A stretch of DNA of 64,000 nucleotides, from contig OX352762.1 in assembly GCA_947095585.1 (NCBI GenBank), positions 118,760,930 through 118,824,929 of the forward strand, written 5' to 3'. Each line of letters begins with the position of its first letter. The first letter of the stretch is position 1. The notes below the pieces were generated by a model, which saw only the letters and a program-made list of their open reading frames with translations, was not told where the DNA came from and ran no database searches. Source of the stretch: Nephrocerus scutellatus (Eukaryota > Arthropoda > Insecta > Diptera > Pipunculidae). This document shows, one piece after another, positions 12,418 to 23,259 of the stretch. The position numbers and the translations under genes were made by a program.

Positions 12418-13603
12418 GGCGGTCAGCCATCAGCATAATATGGGGAACAACACAGAATGCTCTAGAATTGCAGGTGACCGTTACTATCACTGACTGCTGC
12501 AAGTGCGATCAAACCTCCACGTGGTGGCCGCCGGTAATTTTCCTCCAATGCAGGCAAAGCGGAATAATCGGGCTAGTCCCTTCAAAGTAAGGTCGGCGCT
12601 AGGCCAATTACCCCTAAAAAATTATTTTTACGGAACCCAAAATCAGGGTTGACCATGACCAATGTTATAAGCCAAGTAAAAATATCCGGATCATTATCAA
12701 GCCCATTCAACTTTTATAACGGGCTCCGACAAGGGGATGGACTGGCCTGCGTCCTCTTCAATCTGGCGTTGGAAAAAGTGATCCGAGATTCTGACGTAAC
12801 GACTCTAAAAGTTCATTCGACTAGCTTGCGCAGACGATATTGACATCGTTGGTAGAAACTCAAAAGCTGTACAGGAAACTTTCATCCAGATTGAGCAGGT
12901 GACACGAAATCTGGGGCTGCACATAAGTGAGAGCAAAACAAAGTCTGCGACTAGAAGATCCAATATTGGTCCCGCAATTAAAATAGTGGAGCGCGAATTT
13001 GAAGTACTGCAATCCTTTAACTATTTCGGGTCAACTGTAGAAGCCAATAACAGCATGGAACCAGAAATATGCGCACGGTTGCTTAAAACCAACAAAGCCT
13101 ACTATAGTCTGTCAAGACTCGTCAGATCCAGGAACTTAACCATAGAATCCAAGCTGCTGGTATGTAAGACAATGGTCATACCAGTACTTACATATGGATC
13201 CGAGACTTGGGTGCTTAGAACAAAGCATTCTGACCTCATAGCCGCGTTCGAGAGAAAAGTCTTATGGCCCCGTATATGAGGAAGGACGATTTCGGAGACT
13301 CTATAATGATGAGATCTACGAGCGTTACCGCGTTGTTGACATTGTAAAGAGAATTAAGCTCGGTATGCTCCGGTGCGCAGGACACATAGCTCGCATGAGC
13401 GAAGATGATCCTGCTTGGAAAGTCCTTTGTGGTAGGATTTATGGAACTTGACAACGAGGCGGCCAAGCCTACGCTGGAAGAATGGCGTAGACCAGGACGT
13501 CCATAGTTTAGGAAGGCCAAACTGGATGACGTCGGCTCGATCTAGAGGGCTGAAATCTTGTGAGCAGCTCAATATCATAGGCCAATTTTGATATCGCATG
13601 TGG
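12418..13603 (+). mobile_element. RTE-like LINE, copy 2 (lacks endonuclease)
   Basis: It begins with the family's 5' leader (ggtcagccatcagc, then the tgctctagaattgcagg block) and jumps near 12645 directly into the polymerase. ISQVKISGSLSSPFN and NGLRQGDGLACVLFNLALEK precede the ACADDIDIVG active-site box (about 12822-12852, one frame off). Then come LHISESKTKS, a FNYFGSTVEANNSMEP block and TYGSETWVLRTKHSD in an open frame at 12899-13279. The C-terminal tail (ERYRVVDIVKRIKLGMLRCAGHIARMSEDDP) continues out of frame to about 13600. The whole EEP endonuclease is deleted. The 3' TGA-type repeat is replaced by an unrelated sequence also found near 19.43 kb. Confidence 0.85.
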
Positions 13604-13645
13604 GACGCATGTCACGAGTCGCGTGTGGCGCGACTGAGAGGAAAA
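13604..13645. repeat. Dispersed repeat shared with 19.43 kb
   Basis: gacgcatgtcacg followed by a gtgtggcgcg block occurs here and at 19428-19452. The shared block sits at the broken 3' end of RTE copy 2 here and inside a candidate MITE there. Confidence 0.5.
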
Positions 13646-13679
13646 AAGAAAATACTTTGAAATAGGACCTGAAAAACGA

Positions 13680-15185
13680 AGATTTTTACATTTACATGTT
13701 ATCATCAAAGTAAGAACAATTATGGTATTCAGCAAAACAACCCATGCAGGCAAATTATGTAGTTCAACCATAATGTAGTTGTAGCATGTTATGTAGTTCA
13801 ACCATAAGCAAAAGTTATTTTAATTCTAAACTTTTCTTGACAATTTGTTTATCTTCAATATTTCGGTATCCTCGCTAGTAAACTAAAGTATATTAAGAAG
13901 TTTAAAGCTCTTAAATTTAATGGTTATATTATTGGCTGCAATGAACTGATGTACTTATGTAGAAGGAATATGATCTATCAAATGTTTGTAGGAGAAAATC
14001 ATAAAAAAAACCAAACCATCTTTGACTTTGTATACTTGTTGCATATATGTAAGTTATTGAAAAAGGATTCTGTGATAGTATCAAAGGTTTTGAACGAGTT
14101 GTGCTCACAAATAGCTGAAAGAAGTCAAGTAAATGGAATGCAAATTCCATTAAAAAACATTTATAGATAATTTTTTTTTCTTATTCAGCAACTTGGAAGC
14201 ATAATAAACAAAAAATAAAAAATTAGCAAAAATAAAAATCTGTGGAATACCGAAGATGAGTACCATTTGAAAATAACTAATTCATTCAATCCAAGAGAAG
14301 CATTTTAAAATAAATTGAAGTGGATTCCTCCTCGTAAGTGTTTGAAAGGATAAGAGTAATAGATAACATCAGTAAAGGTATAAAGGTAGACTACGAGTAC
14401 TTGTGCGCTTGTACGTTTAATTCAAAACCAAAACTTTAATTCCAAAGGTCCAAAGGTGCAGTTTAAGTTTTTCGAAGGTAAACATTTCAGGTCGTTCTGG
14501 TTAATGGTTTTTTTTTTGTTTGATTTGCCTTTTTTTTTCATTTCATTACAAATTATCATTTATTTTTATGGTAATTGAAATAAGGTAAGTTTTTCCCGCC
14601 ACAGTTGCCAGAGAGTTATAACGAGAATATTTTTTGTTATTTTGCTCAAGGAATATACTTTTGAAAAAAATTATTTTTGTTGTTGTACGAACAGAAATGG
14701 TGCAAGTTAAACGCAAGGATCGAGTGACCTGAGTTAAGCGTTGATTGCTCCAACAAAGTTGTATTGAATCACAAGGTGCCGGCTTACATGCTGGGAACAA
14801 ATGAATTCTTCTAATTAACTGAAATTAGAAAATTTTAAATAAAAACGAGTTAGCGGCCCCTTTTCAATTTAATTCTGTGATGTAATCTTACGAACTCATT
14901 CTTGGAGTCAAGCGTATAGGTATAAAGGTTCTACCTAATTAATATTATCCCTAGCTACCTTTGATTGTAGAAGATCCTGAACAAATATCTTATGATGGGA
15001 TTTATGCTCATGACCTTTAGTTTTTTGAGAGACCTCAATTAGCGCTACATAAATTCTTTCAGCTTTGAAAATTTTTTTTACAAAAGCGATTAAAGATGTG
15101 TGTACATCGATAGTGTGTCATGATGAATTCAGTCAAATCATAAGGATAATCATAACTTGGATGCCAAGTGGAAGTATATTAAAGA
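13680..15185. other. AT-rich stretch, nothing recognised
   Basis: Overlapping frames at 13929-14170 on both strands and at 14546-14800 show no family motif. Poly-T runs occur near 14168 and 14505-14540. A short palindromic duplication (atgtagttcaaccata) occurs twice at 13758-13805. Confidence 0.45.
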
Positions 15186-15189
15186 AAGC

Positions 15190-16140
15190 ATTCATAGCCC
15201 ATCATTAGGAAGACTACGGTTAAGCGAAAACCAATACGAGAAAGAAGGCAACGGATTGGTGGATTGATGATATAAAAAAGAAAGTTGAAAAAAAAAGATG
15301 AAAGCATGGAAGCATTTATCGACATCATATGTGGACGAAAGTAACTAGGATTCTCGAGGATAGCAAAAACTTTTGTGGAAAATACGGAAAACCAAGTAGA
15401 AAAATAAAGGATGAAGACAAGCATATTATAGAAGAAAATGAAAAGTTAGATGTGTGGCGGAAACACTATTTAACAAAATACAAAACATTTGAGATGAGTC
15501 TGCACGAAGAAGAAATCTTATAAGGGATATATCTAAGAGAAGAAGACGAAAATGGTGACATAAGAAAAAAAGAAGAATATGTTGAGGAAACCAAAAACAA
15601 GGTGAACATTGGAAAAGCTGACTGACCCCATTAAATAGCTGTGTAGTTGGTTAAATTTGGTGAAGTCGATTAACGGAGATAATTAAAGGATCTTTTGCAT
15701 GAAAAGAAAATTCTACAGACAGACTGTCTCATCTACATTGTATAAATTGCACATCAACCTGTTAGAAGAGAGATTCAAGAGAGCGGTGGCAGATGACTTG
15801 GGTATGAAACTGACTTAGTTCCAGTCAGGTCGACAAACACACGAAATCTATACATTAAGATCCACAACGGAAAAATGGATCACTAAGGAAAACGCCTTGT
15901 TTCTGGCGTTGGTAAAACTATAAGTGTGGGAGGCTTTTAATTTTAAGAAGATCCCTGAGAGATTTATAAATTCTCTTAAAAGTGTAATAGACCTGTTGAT
16001 AGTGTGCAAAATAACATTAGAATAGGAAATACTGACAGCTTCAGAAATAGCAAGAGACTGAAAGACTGAAAGGGAAAAGCTTAAGCGCCCTGCTGTTCAA
16101 AATATTGCTAGGTGAAATACCAAAGCCATTTGAAAGATAC
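15190..16140 (+). pseudogene. RTE-type LINE polymerase remnant
   Basis: A linker reading IIEENEKLDVWRKHY (15425-15470) matches the 'EEN....W..YF..L' stretch that precedes the RT of RTE-type elements. Further on, out of frame, come FQSGRQTHEIYTLRSTTEKW (RT motif near 15815-15880), ALFLALVKL and IPERFINSLKSV. A decayed 'RQGD.LSPLLFN' equivalent (KSLSALLFKILLGEIPK) lies near 16075-16130. It is heavily mutated. The sequence then gives way to another LINE. Confidence 0.62.
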
Positions 16141-16371
16141 TCCTGAATAACTAGAATTGGAAGTTAGATACTTCACCTTGTCTACGCACAATTGTGACTA
16201 TACGATGGCGATGGATGTTGCATGCTGAGCGTCCGGTCTCTCGTGATGTAGTGGATAACATCATATCCCGGGAAAAGGTTTCCATTAAGGAAGCTCTGAC
16301 CTAAATAGGAGTGGAATCCTTCCTTACGCAATGGATCATATGTAAACCATCGGCAGGAAATGGAGTCGTTA

Positions 16372-17560
16372 ACCAAAGATGGCTCTCTGGCTGTACACAG
16401 TTGTTGTACGATCAATTCTTACTGCTGGTCTGCTGGCCTGCGACCAAGAAAAAGTATAAATAATAATAATATTCGGCGCGACAGACCATTGCGGTCCAAG
16501 GCCTGACTTCCTGCAAACATTTGTGTTGAGCATGTATATTTTTGCACACAAATGGAGGGGACCTACAATTTAATGCAGGATCCGAACGCCGAATTGAGAA
16601 GCTTTCCGTGAAAAGTTATTACTCTTGGACATTTGTCAGACTTTTGCGAGAGGTGTGACACCGTGAAAAATACTTTTGGTGTTACTTGGATTCAAACCAC
16701 GAACCTTGTGCTTAGAAGTCCATGCTCTTATCCACTGAGCCACGGCGCCCACGAAGAAGTATACCGCCACTATACTTAGAAGACTACAGCTATCAGCAGC
16801 AGTCGGCATCACAGGAGCTCTAAGGTCATGTCCGGCCGATGCCATCTTGTACCTATTACCTCCTGACATATTGATCAAGTATTTTACGACATGCAGTGCA
16901 TCTGAAGGCATGATTCCATCATCTGCTGACTACTACATCCCTAAAGTTAGCTTCAACACCTCATTCAGCGTCGAGTTTCCCACCAGGGGAAACTGGAATG
17001 ATGGGGCAGCAACGAGGCAATTTGATGCAACAATATTCACGGAAGGGTTGGCATATGTGTTGATAGCCAATCTGCCATAAGGGCGATTTATGCGACGACC
17101 ATAAACTCGAAACTCGTACAACAGTGCCAGGAAGAATTGGCCTCGATCAGCCAATTCCTAGACATCACTATAGTATTGGGGCCAGGGTACAGTAACATAG
17201 AGGGTAATGAGAGTGCGGACGAATTGGCAAAGATGATCGTCGCTATGGTCACTGGCTCTATGGAGAGGGTTAACTATCCAATGGGCTCAGTCAAGGAACA
17301 AATTCTCTAATTTTCAATACTCACAGCTCAGATGGAGCAGTTTGTCGAACTGCACCACATCAAGATTGATGTAGTCATCCAAAAGGAAAACCACTGAGTT
17401 GTTATCTAGAACCCGGAAGGATATTCCTACGGGCCACTGGCCAGTGGGCAGCCATGCTGCTATATTGGGTATATGATAAACATCTGAGTAAATTTCAAGC
17501 CACAGAAGTGAAGTATGTTCGACGAATCGCAGAAATACCCAGACGTGACAGGAATTAGAA
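16372..17560 (+). pseudogene. R1/jockey-type LINE, RT tail and RNase H, split by a SINE
   Basis: Left of the SINE the frame MALWLYTVVVRSILTAGLL and ACDQEKV ends at 16458. Right of it, from 16764, the reading resumes with RRLQLSAAVGITGALRSCP (16780-16835). The thumb region then runs YIPKVSFNTSFSVEFPTRGNW to ATIFTEG, followed by an RNase H core: VDSQSAIRAIYATT near 17060-17100 and VLGPGYSNIEGNESADELAK at 17175-17235 (normally WVPGHS.I.GNE.AD.LA). Frameshifts and stops abound. The polymerase core upstream is missing. Confidence 0.75.
16459..16752 (-). mobile_element. tRNA-Arg-derived SINE with target-site duplication
   Basis: Read on the minus strand, the element starts with a tRNA-like head (16750 down to about 16680). 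The head has a perfect A box, tggctcagtgg (16742-16732), the D-stem pair gctc/gagc, an anticodon loop cttctaa (UCU, arginine) and a B box ggtttgaatcc (16698-16688, one mismatch to consensus). A body of about 215 bp follows, then an (ATT)n-like tail at 16459-16475. It is flanked by near-identical 11-13 bp direct repeats, agaaaaagtata (16447-16458) and cgaagaagtata (16752-16763), the expected target-site duplication. Its body recurs at 59.23-59.38 kb. RNA polymerase III would drive it; LINE machinery would have to move it. Confidence 0.82.
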
Positions 17561-17589
17561 ACAATGGACTAATGCTTGAATTCTAGAAT

Positions 17590-17735
17590 AAGTCGAAGTG
17601 AAACAGCTGAAATGGTTCGGTTTGCAATGGATGGAGGAATCAAGAACAGCCAAACAATTATCCGAAATAAAAGCGGAAGGAACAGCAGTGCAAGTAGACT
17701 CTGATACACAAGGGAAGGCCGCATCCAGGTAGTAG
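17590..17735 (+). pseudogene. RTE-type LINE C-terminal scrap
   Basis: One frame reads VKQLKWFGLQWMEESRTAKQ, then LSEIKAEGTA. This resembles the 'LRWFGHV.RM...R..K......EGRR.RGRP' tail that ends many RTE-type ORF2 proteins. It may be the other end of the element begun at 15.19 kb, which would make the LINE and SINE in between nested insertions. The two pieces could also be independent. Confidence 0.5.
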
Positions 17736-18049
17736 GTATAAATAGGCGTTAGCATGGTAGAAATTAAAGGGGAATCGAGGCCAAATGCAGTGGAAGAAAT
17801 GGATATCCGAAGACCACACCAAAAACGTTTGCAAATTGTCCAAATTAATGTATGCTTTATACAATCAATCATTATCACCGATGAAGTGATATAGTTAATA
17901 AATTTTTTTCAATTGTGAGGAAGCCAGCAATCCGAAGTCATTTAAAGTAAAAGGTTATACAATTTGGTTCATAATTCTTCCTCAATGATTCTGCCAACGC
18001 AGTGACAGTCTGTAAAGAACCGTGTAGACTAACTATTGTTGGGTTGAAT

Positions 18050-18365
18050 TGCAAAAGGTTTACTTGTAGCACATGTGGTTTCAACAAGACGGCGCCACAT
18101 GCCACCCAGCTGGCCAAACAATCCAGTTGTTGAAGTCAAGTTTCGGTGACTGTGTGTTATCTCCAGAAATGGATAAGTCAATTGGCCACACCGCTCTATG
18201 CCAAGTCCACGGTCTATGTTAATAAGCTGGCGAGTTTAGATGACCTCAAGACCAACTTCGATTGCAAAATTGCCATCATATCGGCTGATTTATTCGAGAA
18301 GACATAAAAAAATTGTTTCGGGGCATTCACTCTTGCAGACTTTTCCACGGAGGACATTTAAGTCA
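18050..18365 (+). pseudogene. IS630/Tc1-mariner transposase scrap
   Basis: The reading HMWFQQDGATCHPAGQTIQLLK followed by SSFGDCVLS (18072-18165) matches the second-Asp block of the transposase intact at 43.95 kb (WFQQDGATCHTARETIDLLK). KSTVYVNKLASLDDLKTN (18205-18260) matches its KSLVYVDKPQSIDALETN. The third-Asp block between them is deleted. A GGHL-like end lies near 18350. Confidence 0.75.
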
Positions 18366-18369
18366 TGTT

Positions 18370-19140
18370 GTGTCGTATAATTAATAGCATCAATAGCACT
18401 GTTTTATTTAAAAAACAAATTGAGGCGCTCTTAATTAAAAACTCATTACTTTTTACATTCGTTAATATTGTCAAAAACAATACTGATACACAATACAACC
18501 AAGTAAACTGTCCGGTACTTGTTATAGCACTGCTACATCATCATCCGGCTCCAAACCTCTTGGTAATCGTAGAAAATTTCTTAACCGGTTCCAACCGAAA
18601 CCAAGTCATCTGCGTTAAAATTATTACTTAAATTTGGGCCTTCTTGTCTATCCCTTCAGTAAAAGGCTTAGGCTCTCCCAATGTCGAGTTCTATAAATTT
18701 TAGCACAATGGACTTACAGACTGAGCATTTCTCTTCGCTTATGCGAACCAAAGCCTACCTACCGTTTTTAATGTCATAAAAATAAATTGCAAGAGTTTCA
18801 AAAGCTCACAAGCACTGGAATGTATCATGTATAGAAATCTACAAAAGAAACAAAATTTAATAAAAATTCCATTCGCAACCGGTTTCACAGGATAACGTCA
18901 AGTAGAATTGTCACGAACGAGCAAGGAATTAGACGAACGTATAATTACTTTTAGTTTTCTAGTTTCTAGATACCACATAGAATGAGTGAAATAATTGAAG
19001 AACAAAGAAAAGGACACAATGGTATTTATTTAAAATGACGAGCAAAAAAAAAACACAAAGAGCATTTCGTATATAACAGTTAATACGAATTGCTTTATTT
19101 TTATTTTTACATACACTCGAGTTAGCGTTTTTTCATGTGA
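18370..19140. other. AT-rich stretch, nothing recognised
   Basis: An 88-codon frame at 18365-18631 has no recognisable domain. It begins at the decayed transposase end, so it is not supported as a gene. Confidence 0.45.
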
Positions 19141-19142
19141 GG

Positions 19143-19539
19143 TTACACTGAGAAAAAACTGGGTTGAATTTTACAGTCACTGCGCATTAAAAACTCCAAT
19201 TTTTTACTTTATACATTCCATCACATACATGGAATGTATGAAGGGATGGTACAGAGTAGTATACTTTTTTAAAGAAAGGATTCGCTTATACTTTTTAAAA
19301 ACGTTTATTTAACTTTACCCCTTTTTTTCTGTATTTTCGACCAATTTGAGATCCTTTTTAACCACCTTCCACACGACCTAGAGAGCTGTATCTAAGTCCA
19401 AAAGAGCATTTTCTATATTCCCAGTATGACGCATGTCACGTGTGGCGCGTGTGAGGGGTTGAAATGTTTGTTTTTTCGACTTCTTTGAGGTCCTTTCTTA
19501 TTATACATTTAATCGACGTTAATTTTTCTCTGAGTGTAA
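19143..19539. mobile_element. Candidate non-autonomous element with short inverted ends
   Basis: ttacactgagaaaaa at 19143-19157 is mirrored by tttttctctgagtgtaa at 19523-19539. The ends share ttacact..gagaaaaa with a 2-base insertion. They enclose about 400 bp without coding potential, including a block (19428-19452) also present at 13.60 kb. A clear target-site duplication is not visible, so the call is tentative. Confidence 0.35.
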
Positions 19540-19544
19540 ATCAC

Positions 19545-20145
19545 TATTGCTTGAAGCACTATGCGGTTTACCCGAAATGTCCATGTAACAATACACAGAA
19601 TATTTTCCTAAGAATTCCTAAGAATGAGTGAAAATGAGTTTATATTAAATTGGCTGGCGTATATTTTTTTTCGTTTATGTTTATCTACAAACGGTTGCTG
19701 TAGATACTCTGTTTTTTGTTGCACGATTTCTACTTGTCTCTTTTAAGTTGGTACGCTGCAGTTCTATGTGTCAGTTACTCGTGGAAACGAATTTTTTCGA
19801 ACTACAGACCAATGGAATTTCAATTCGCTGAGGTATTTCGCAATAAAACGTACAAATGTCTCTTTAGCACGACAAAATGCAAATGACAACAAATTGATAG
19901 TAAAACTCTAAAGGAACAATAGTGACAAATGATGGTACGAGTATGTTGGTAGTGTCGTATTCTTGTTATTCTTGTACATATGCCGTTTTTTTTATTTTCC
20001 CATCATACATGATAAGATACTATGTCTTTAGAGATGGTTTGAGAAATATTTAAATGAAAAATGCAGGAGCTCAGTATGATCAGACCGTCACCGATCTAAG
20101 TGTGTCGAAGCAGTGAATGCAACCTACCATCTCGTAGTAGACGTA
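19545..20145. other. Nothing recognised
   Basis: AT-rich DNA with no open frame worth reporting and no repeat that I could detect. Confidence 0.45.
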
Positions 20146-20149
20146 CGCG

Positions 20150-21010
20150 GGCTTTTAAAAGAAAGAGTCAAAGCAATTGTTACTAATCCAAAGAGATACC
20201 TTAAATTTCCTTCCGAGACAGTTCCCCCTGACCATATTGTCAGGGATAGTACAGAACATGTCTTTTTCAGGAATTGAGTCAAGAATTTTCAGGTCACCCA
20301 CATAGTAACAGCTTAATAGTGCATTTAGCAGCCGTCTTCCTAATAAAGATTTGCAGGGGTGAAAGCCCAACAACAGCTTCTAGTGCTGTCGTAGGGCAGG
20401 TGCGTATGGCACCCGTTATACCTAGACAGGCAATTCTGTGTACCTTCTGTAGCTTAGTTGGCGTTGTCCGTTCAAGAAACGTGATAATAGGTCTCATCAT
20501 CATTGTGTATATCCAGTGTAACATTTTGAGGATTTAGACTCTAAGCTCTGACGTAGAGGCGTCTGCTGGTCCACAAGGCCATAGTGGCGTTTTCGATGGA
20601 GGACTTGATATGATTCCAGTTTAGCCGTTTATCAAGGATAAGGCCGAGATATTAAACCTCACTGGAATAATCTATCGTGGTGCCTTTGATGTTGATAGGT
20701 CTCTTCGTAAAAGGCACTAAAACGGTTTTGCAAGAATTGATAGATAGTCCTTCTCTGCTGCACCATTCTAAACCGTGTAGTAAAGCACCTTTCATGACAC
20801 TAGTGATAGTCCTGCAGTACTTACCACTAACAAAAATCGCCAAATCGTCCACATAACTAATGGCGATGTAGCCTCTGATCTGTGAAGATCACCTAGAAGA
20901 TTGTCAATGACTAGTGGCCATAGAATGGAAGAAAGCACTCCTTCTTGGATCATCCCTTAACTGCAGTCACAGTCACAGACGCTCCTACCACGGAGAAAAT
21001 AATCTTATTG
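20150..21010 (-). pseudogene. R1/jockey-type LINE polymerase remnant
   Basis: Minus-strand frames carry the active-site region IDDLAIFVSGK (20852-20820; the YADD-like box has become DDLAIF) followed by EGLSINSCKTVLVPFTKR. The thumb at 20524-20300 reads WIYTMMMRPIITFLERTTP, then QKVHRIACLGITGAIRTCP and LEAVVGLSPLQIFI. Further upstream, at about 20990-20880, decayed residues resemble the GCPQGGVLSP to LVDDLL stretch. The GITGA.RTCPT block is diagnostic of this LINE group. Confidence 0.8.
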
Positions 21011-21289
21011 TTGATATTGGTACCAGGTACATTATTAAGGTATATTAATTAAGATACAAGGACTTTGGTCATTAACATTAGAGCATTAGGGGGCCCTCTC
21101 CATTGGGTCTGGGTGATGTTGAAAGAACTTAATTAAAAATAAATTAACTCCGATGATTTTGAGAGCAGTGGCTCTCTGGTGAGGGAATTGATTGGGTTAA
21201 TGTTATTTGCGATTAGTATTAGTAATATTGTAGAAAATATACAATATAAGAAGAAATGGTGATAAAATAGCTCACAGAAGATAGTCCCC

Positions 21290-21560
21290 GTGGCGCTACC
21301 CTCGTTGGAGTTATACTGCAGTTTGGCCGGGAATTCATATTTCTTTTGAGCACCGCTTATGGAAAAAGCGATAAAATAGTGACAAGCAGGCAACATTCCT
21401 ACGATGTTAAAGCGGTTCGATTGTTTTCACGATATTTACGTCATCAATATGTTGTACAGCGCGGTCATGCAATGTCAATGTCAATGTCATCTTGGAAGCA
21501 CTTGCCCAGACAATACTGTTGTATTCAAGTTAAGGGCGATTATATGCCTTATAAGTAGTA
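21290..21560 (-). pseudogene. Jockey/I-type LINE C-terminal scrap
   Basis: The minus strand reads LEYNSIVWASASK, then DVNIVKTIEPL and RRNVACLSLFYRFFHKRCSKE. This is the thumb/C-terminal region (RP.LEY.S.VW, RR....L.L.YR..HG.CS.E) of a jockey/I-type ORF2. The same segment occurs at 56.8-57.0 kb with clear similarity. Confidence 0.7.
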
Positions 21561-21619
21561 GCCAGGTCCTAGGGAGTGAAGTACATCTCGCACGGTTTTA
21601 GGAATCCTAAACATTTCGC

Positions 21620-22125
21620 AACAATCTTAGCGATGGCGAATATGTGGTAAATCCAACGAAGCATGTTGTTGACGCACATACCGAGTATTTCGAGCTTTTC
21701 AATTTTTTGATGCAGTATCCATTCATGAATAAAGGTGGGGGGTTTAAATTAAGCTTAGACGACAGAATGTAAAGTTGTCCTAATTTGTTGGAACAACTTT
21801 GCTGTTAATTTTTTGAAGTATTTAGATACCAAGCTCGATATCTGACTCGTTAGGCGTGTTGCCGTGTCAACGTAAACCCAAAAGCCGGAGCTCTCTAAGG
21901 AAGTCAGAATACCGAATTGGTATGATGATTTAATAAATGAAAACTCGATGATTATTGTTCAACGTTAGGTGTGAAGATGATTTTATTCAGTGAATTTTCC
22001 CTTCTTTTATACAAAAATAATTGATCGGTTTTCGACCATGCATCGACTCTGGAATGCCTACTCATCGATATTAAAATTTTAAATAATATCGCTGTATCAG
22101 CATAGTATATGTATGTAGGTATGTA
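21620..22125. other. Nothing recognised
   Basis: No coding motif or RNA is visible between the LINE scrap and the tandem repeats. Confidence 0.4.
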
Positions 22126-22139
22126 ATATATGACCAACC

Positions 22140-22560
22140 GCGTCAAGTGTTTTTGGGTTCGTTCGCCTATGCTGCTGCGTTGACATATTTGTTTCCACAA
22201 GCGATCGACCTTATTTTTTCATTACCATTTCCATGCGCCGCTTACTCAGCGCAATGCATGTAATTAACGAGCCGGCGCTCGTTTGCCCATGATGCTTAGA
22301 TTGCATATTTATTTTCATAGGCGAACGACCGCCGGTCATAAATTATGCTATTGGAGATGTTTTATATTTTTTGTTCCCATGCACCGAGTGTGCCATTTAA
22401 GAATACGTATGGGTTATTGTTTGTTTACTTTTGTTTTCATGCACCAAGTGTGCTATTAATTAATACGTAGTACTGATTTGTGTATGCTTTTACTTTGAGA
22501 GGCACCAGAGTCGATGTAGGGTTAAAAACGTTGTTTGCTTTTAGGCATGTTATTTACGTG
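22140..22560. repeat. Degenerate ~60-bp tandem repeat, about six to seven units
   Basis: Successive 60-base registers share a start of the form gc(g/a)(a/c)c-(g/a)a(c/g)(c/t)(c/g) (at 22201, 22321, 22381, 22441 and 22501). They also share an end such as ttgttcccat or ttgttttcat (22371, 22431) or attttcatag (22311). The best pair, 22371-22430 against 22431-22490, shares gcacc(g/a)agtgtgc(c/t)att and aatacgta. Older units are strongly diverged, as in an old satellite array. Confidence 0.6.
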
Positions 22561-22689
22561 GTCGCTTGTGATCCCTCACAAGAAGACAGCAAAGAGTTTT
22601 GGAATCGTTAAATTCAATTCTATTGTGTAGTCCCCACCTTATTAGAATTTAACTTAGATCAGAATTTAACGTGCTGAACACACGTTGTT

Positions 22690-23250
22690 TTTCAAGTTAC
22701 ACTTGTGATGAAGAAGATGAAGATGAAAGGGCGTGGAGAGAGTGCAAACTCATATGAAAAGTTAAGAGTGCTGTCGTCAGGGAACGAATGAATTGGATTA
22801 GAAGTAGCGGATAGGAGATCATTAATGAAAATGAGAAAGAGTATCGGAGAGAAAACAGAACCTTGAGGAACACCGGCGTTTATGCGGTGAACATTGGATT
22901 TGAAACCGTCCAATACGAACTGGATTGAACGGTCAGAAAGGTAGTTACTAGTCCAAACAAGCAGGGTCTTATCAATTCCATAGGCATTCATTTTTGACAA
23001 AAGAGCTTGATGCCCGACTCTGTCAAATGCCTTGGAAATATCGAGTGCAACAACATTATTCAGCTATAGAACGTTGCCTACTGCTGGTCACTAAGGATGT
23101 CACGTGATTCAAGGTATTGCATTGCATTACCATTTCCATTACCTGGGAAAGTATGGATGTTACTGCAATGGGTCGGTCGCTACGAGGAAATGACGGTTCG
23201 TCTTTTTTAGGAACAGTGGATAGTTCTTAGGAGTTTAAATAACTTTCCAC
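22690..23250 (-). pseudogene. Jockey/I-type LINE reverse transcriptase fragment
   Basis: From about 23220 down, the minus strand reads STVPKKDEPSFPR, RPIAVTSILSQVMEM, DISKAFDRVGHQALLSKMN (first catalytic Asp block), YLSDRSIQFVLDG, INAGVPQGSVFSPILFLIFI, then NDLL and HSFPDDSTL (YADD-equivalent, mutated to FPDD). The order matches RT motifs 2 to 5 of jockey/I-type LINEs. There is a deletion near 23050-23100, and the fragment is cut off after the active site. The element at 26.0-27.4 kb is closely similar. Confidence 0.85.
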
Positions 23251-23259
23251 TAATGAGAA

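Noticed and set aside
16680..16750. Functional tRNA-Arg (UCU) gene on the minus strand
   Set aside because: The 5' gggcgcc cannot pair with the 3' aagtaac, and the anticodon stem is mispaired. The sequence continues into a SINE body flanked by a target-site duplication.
18365..18631. 88-codon protein
   Set aside because: Low-complexity composition, no motif, and it starts within the decayed end of a transposase.
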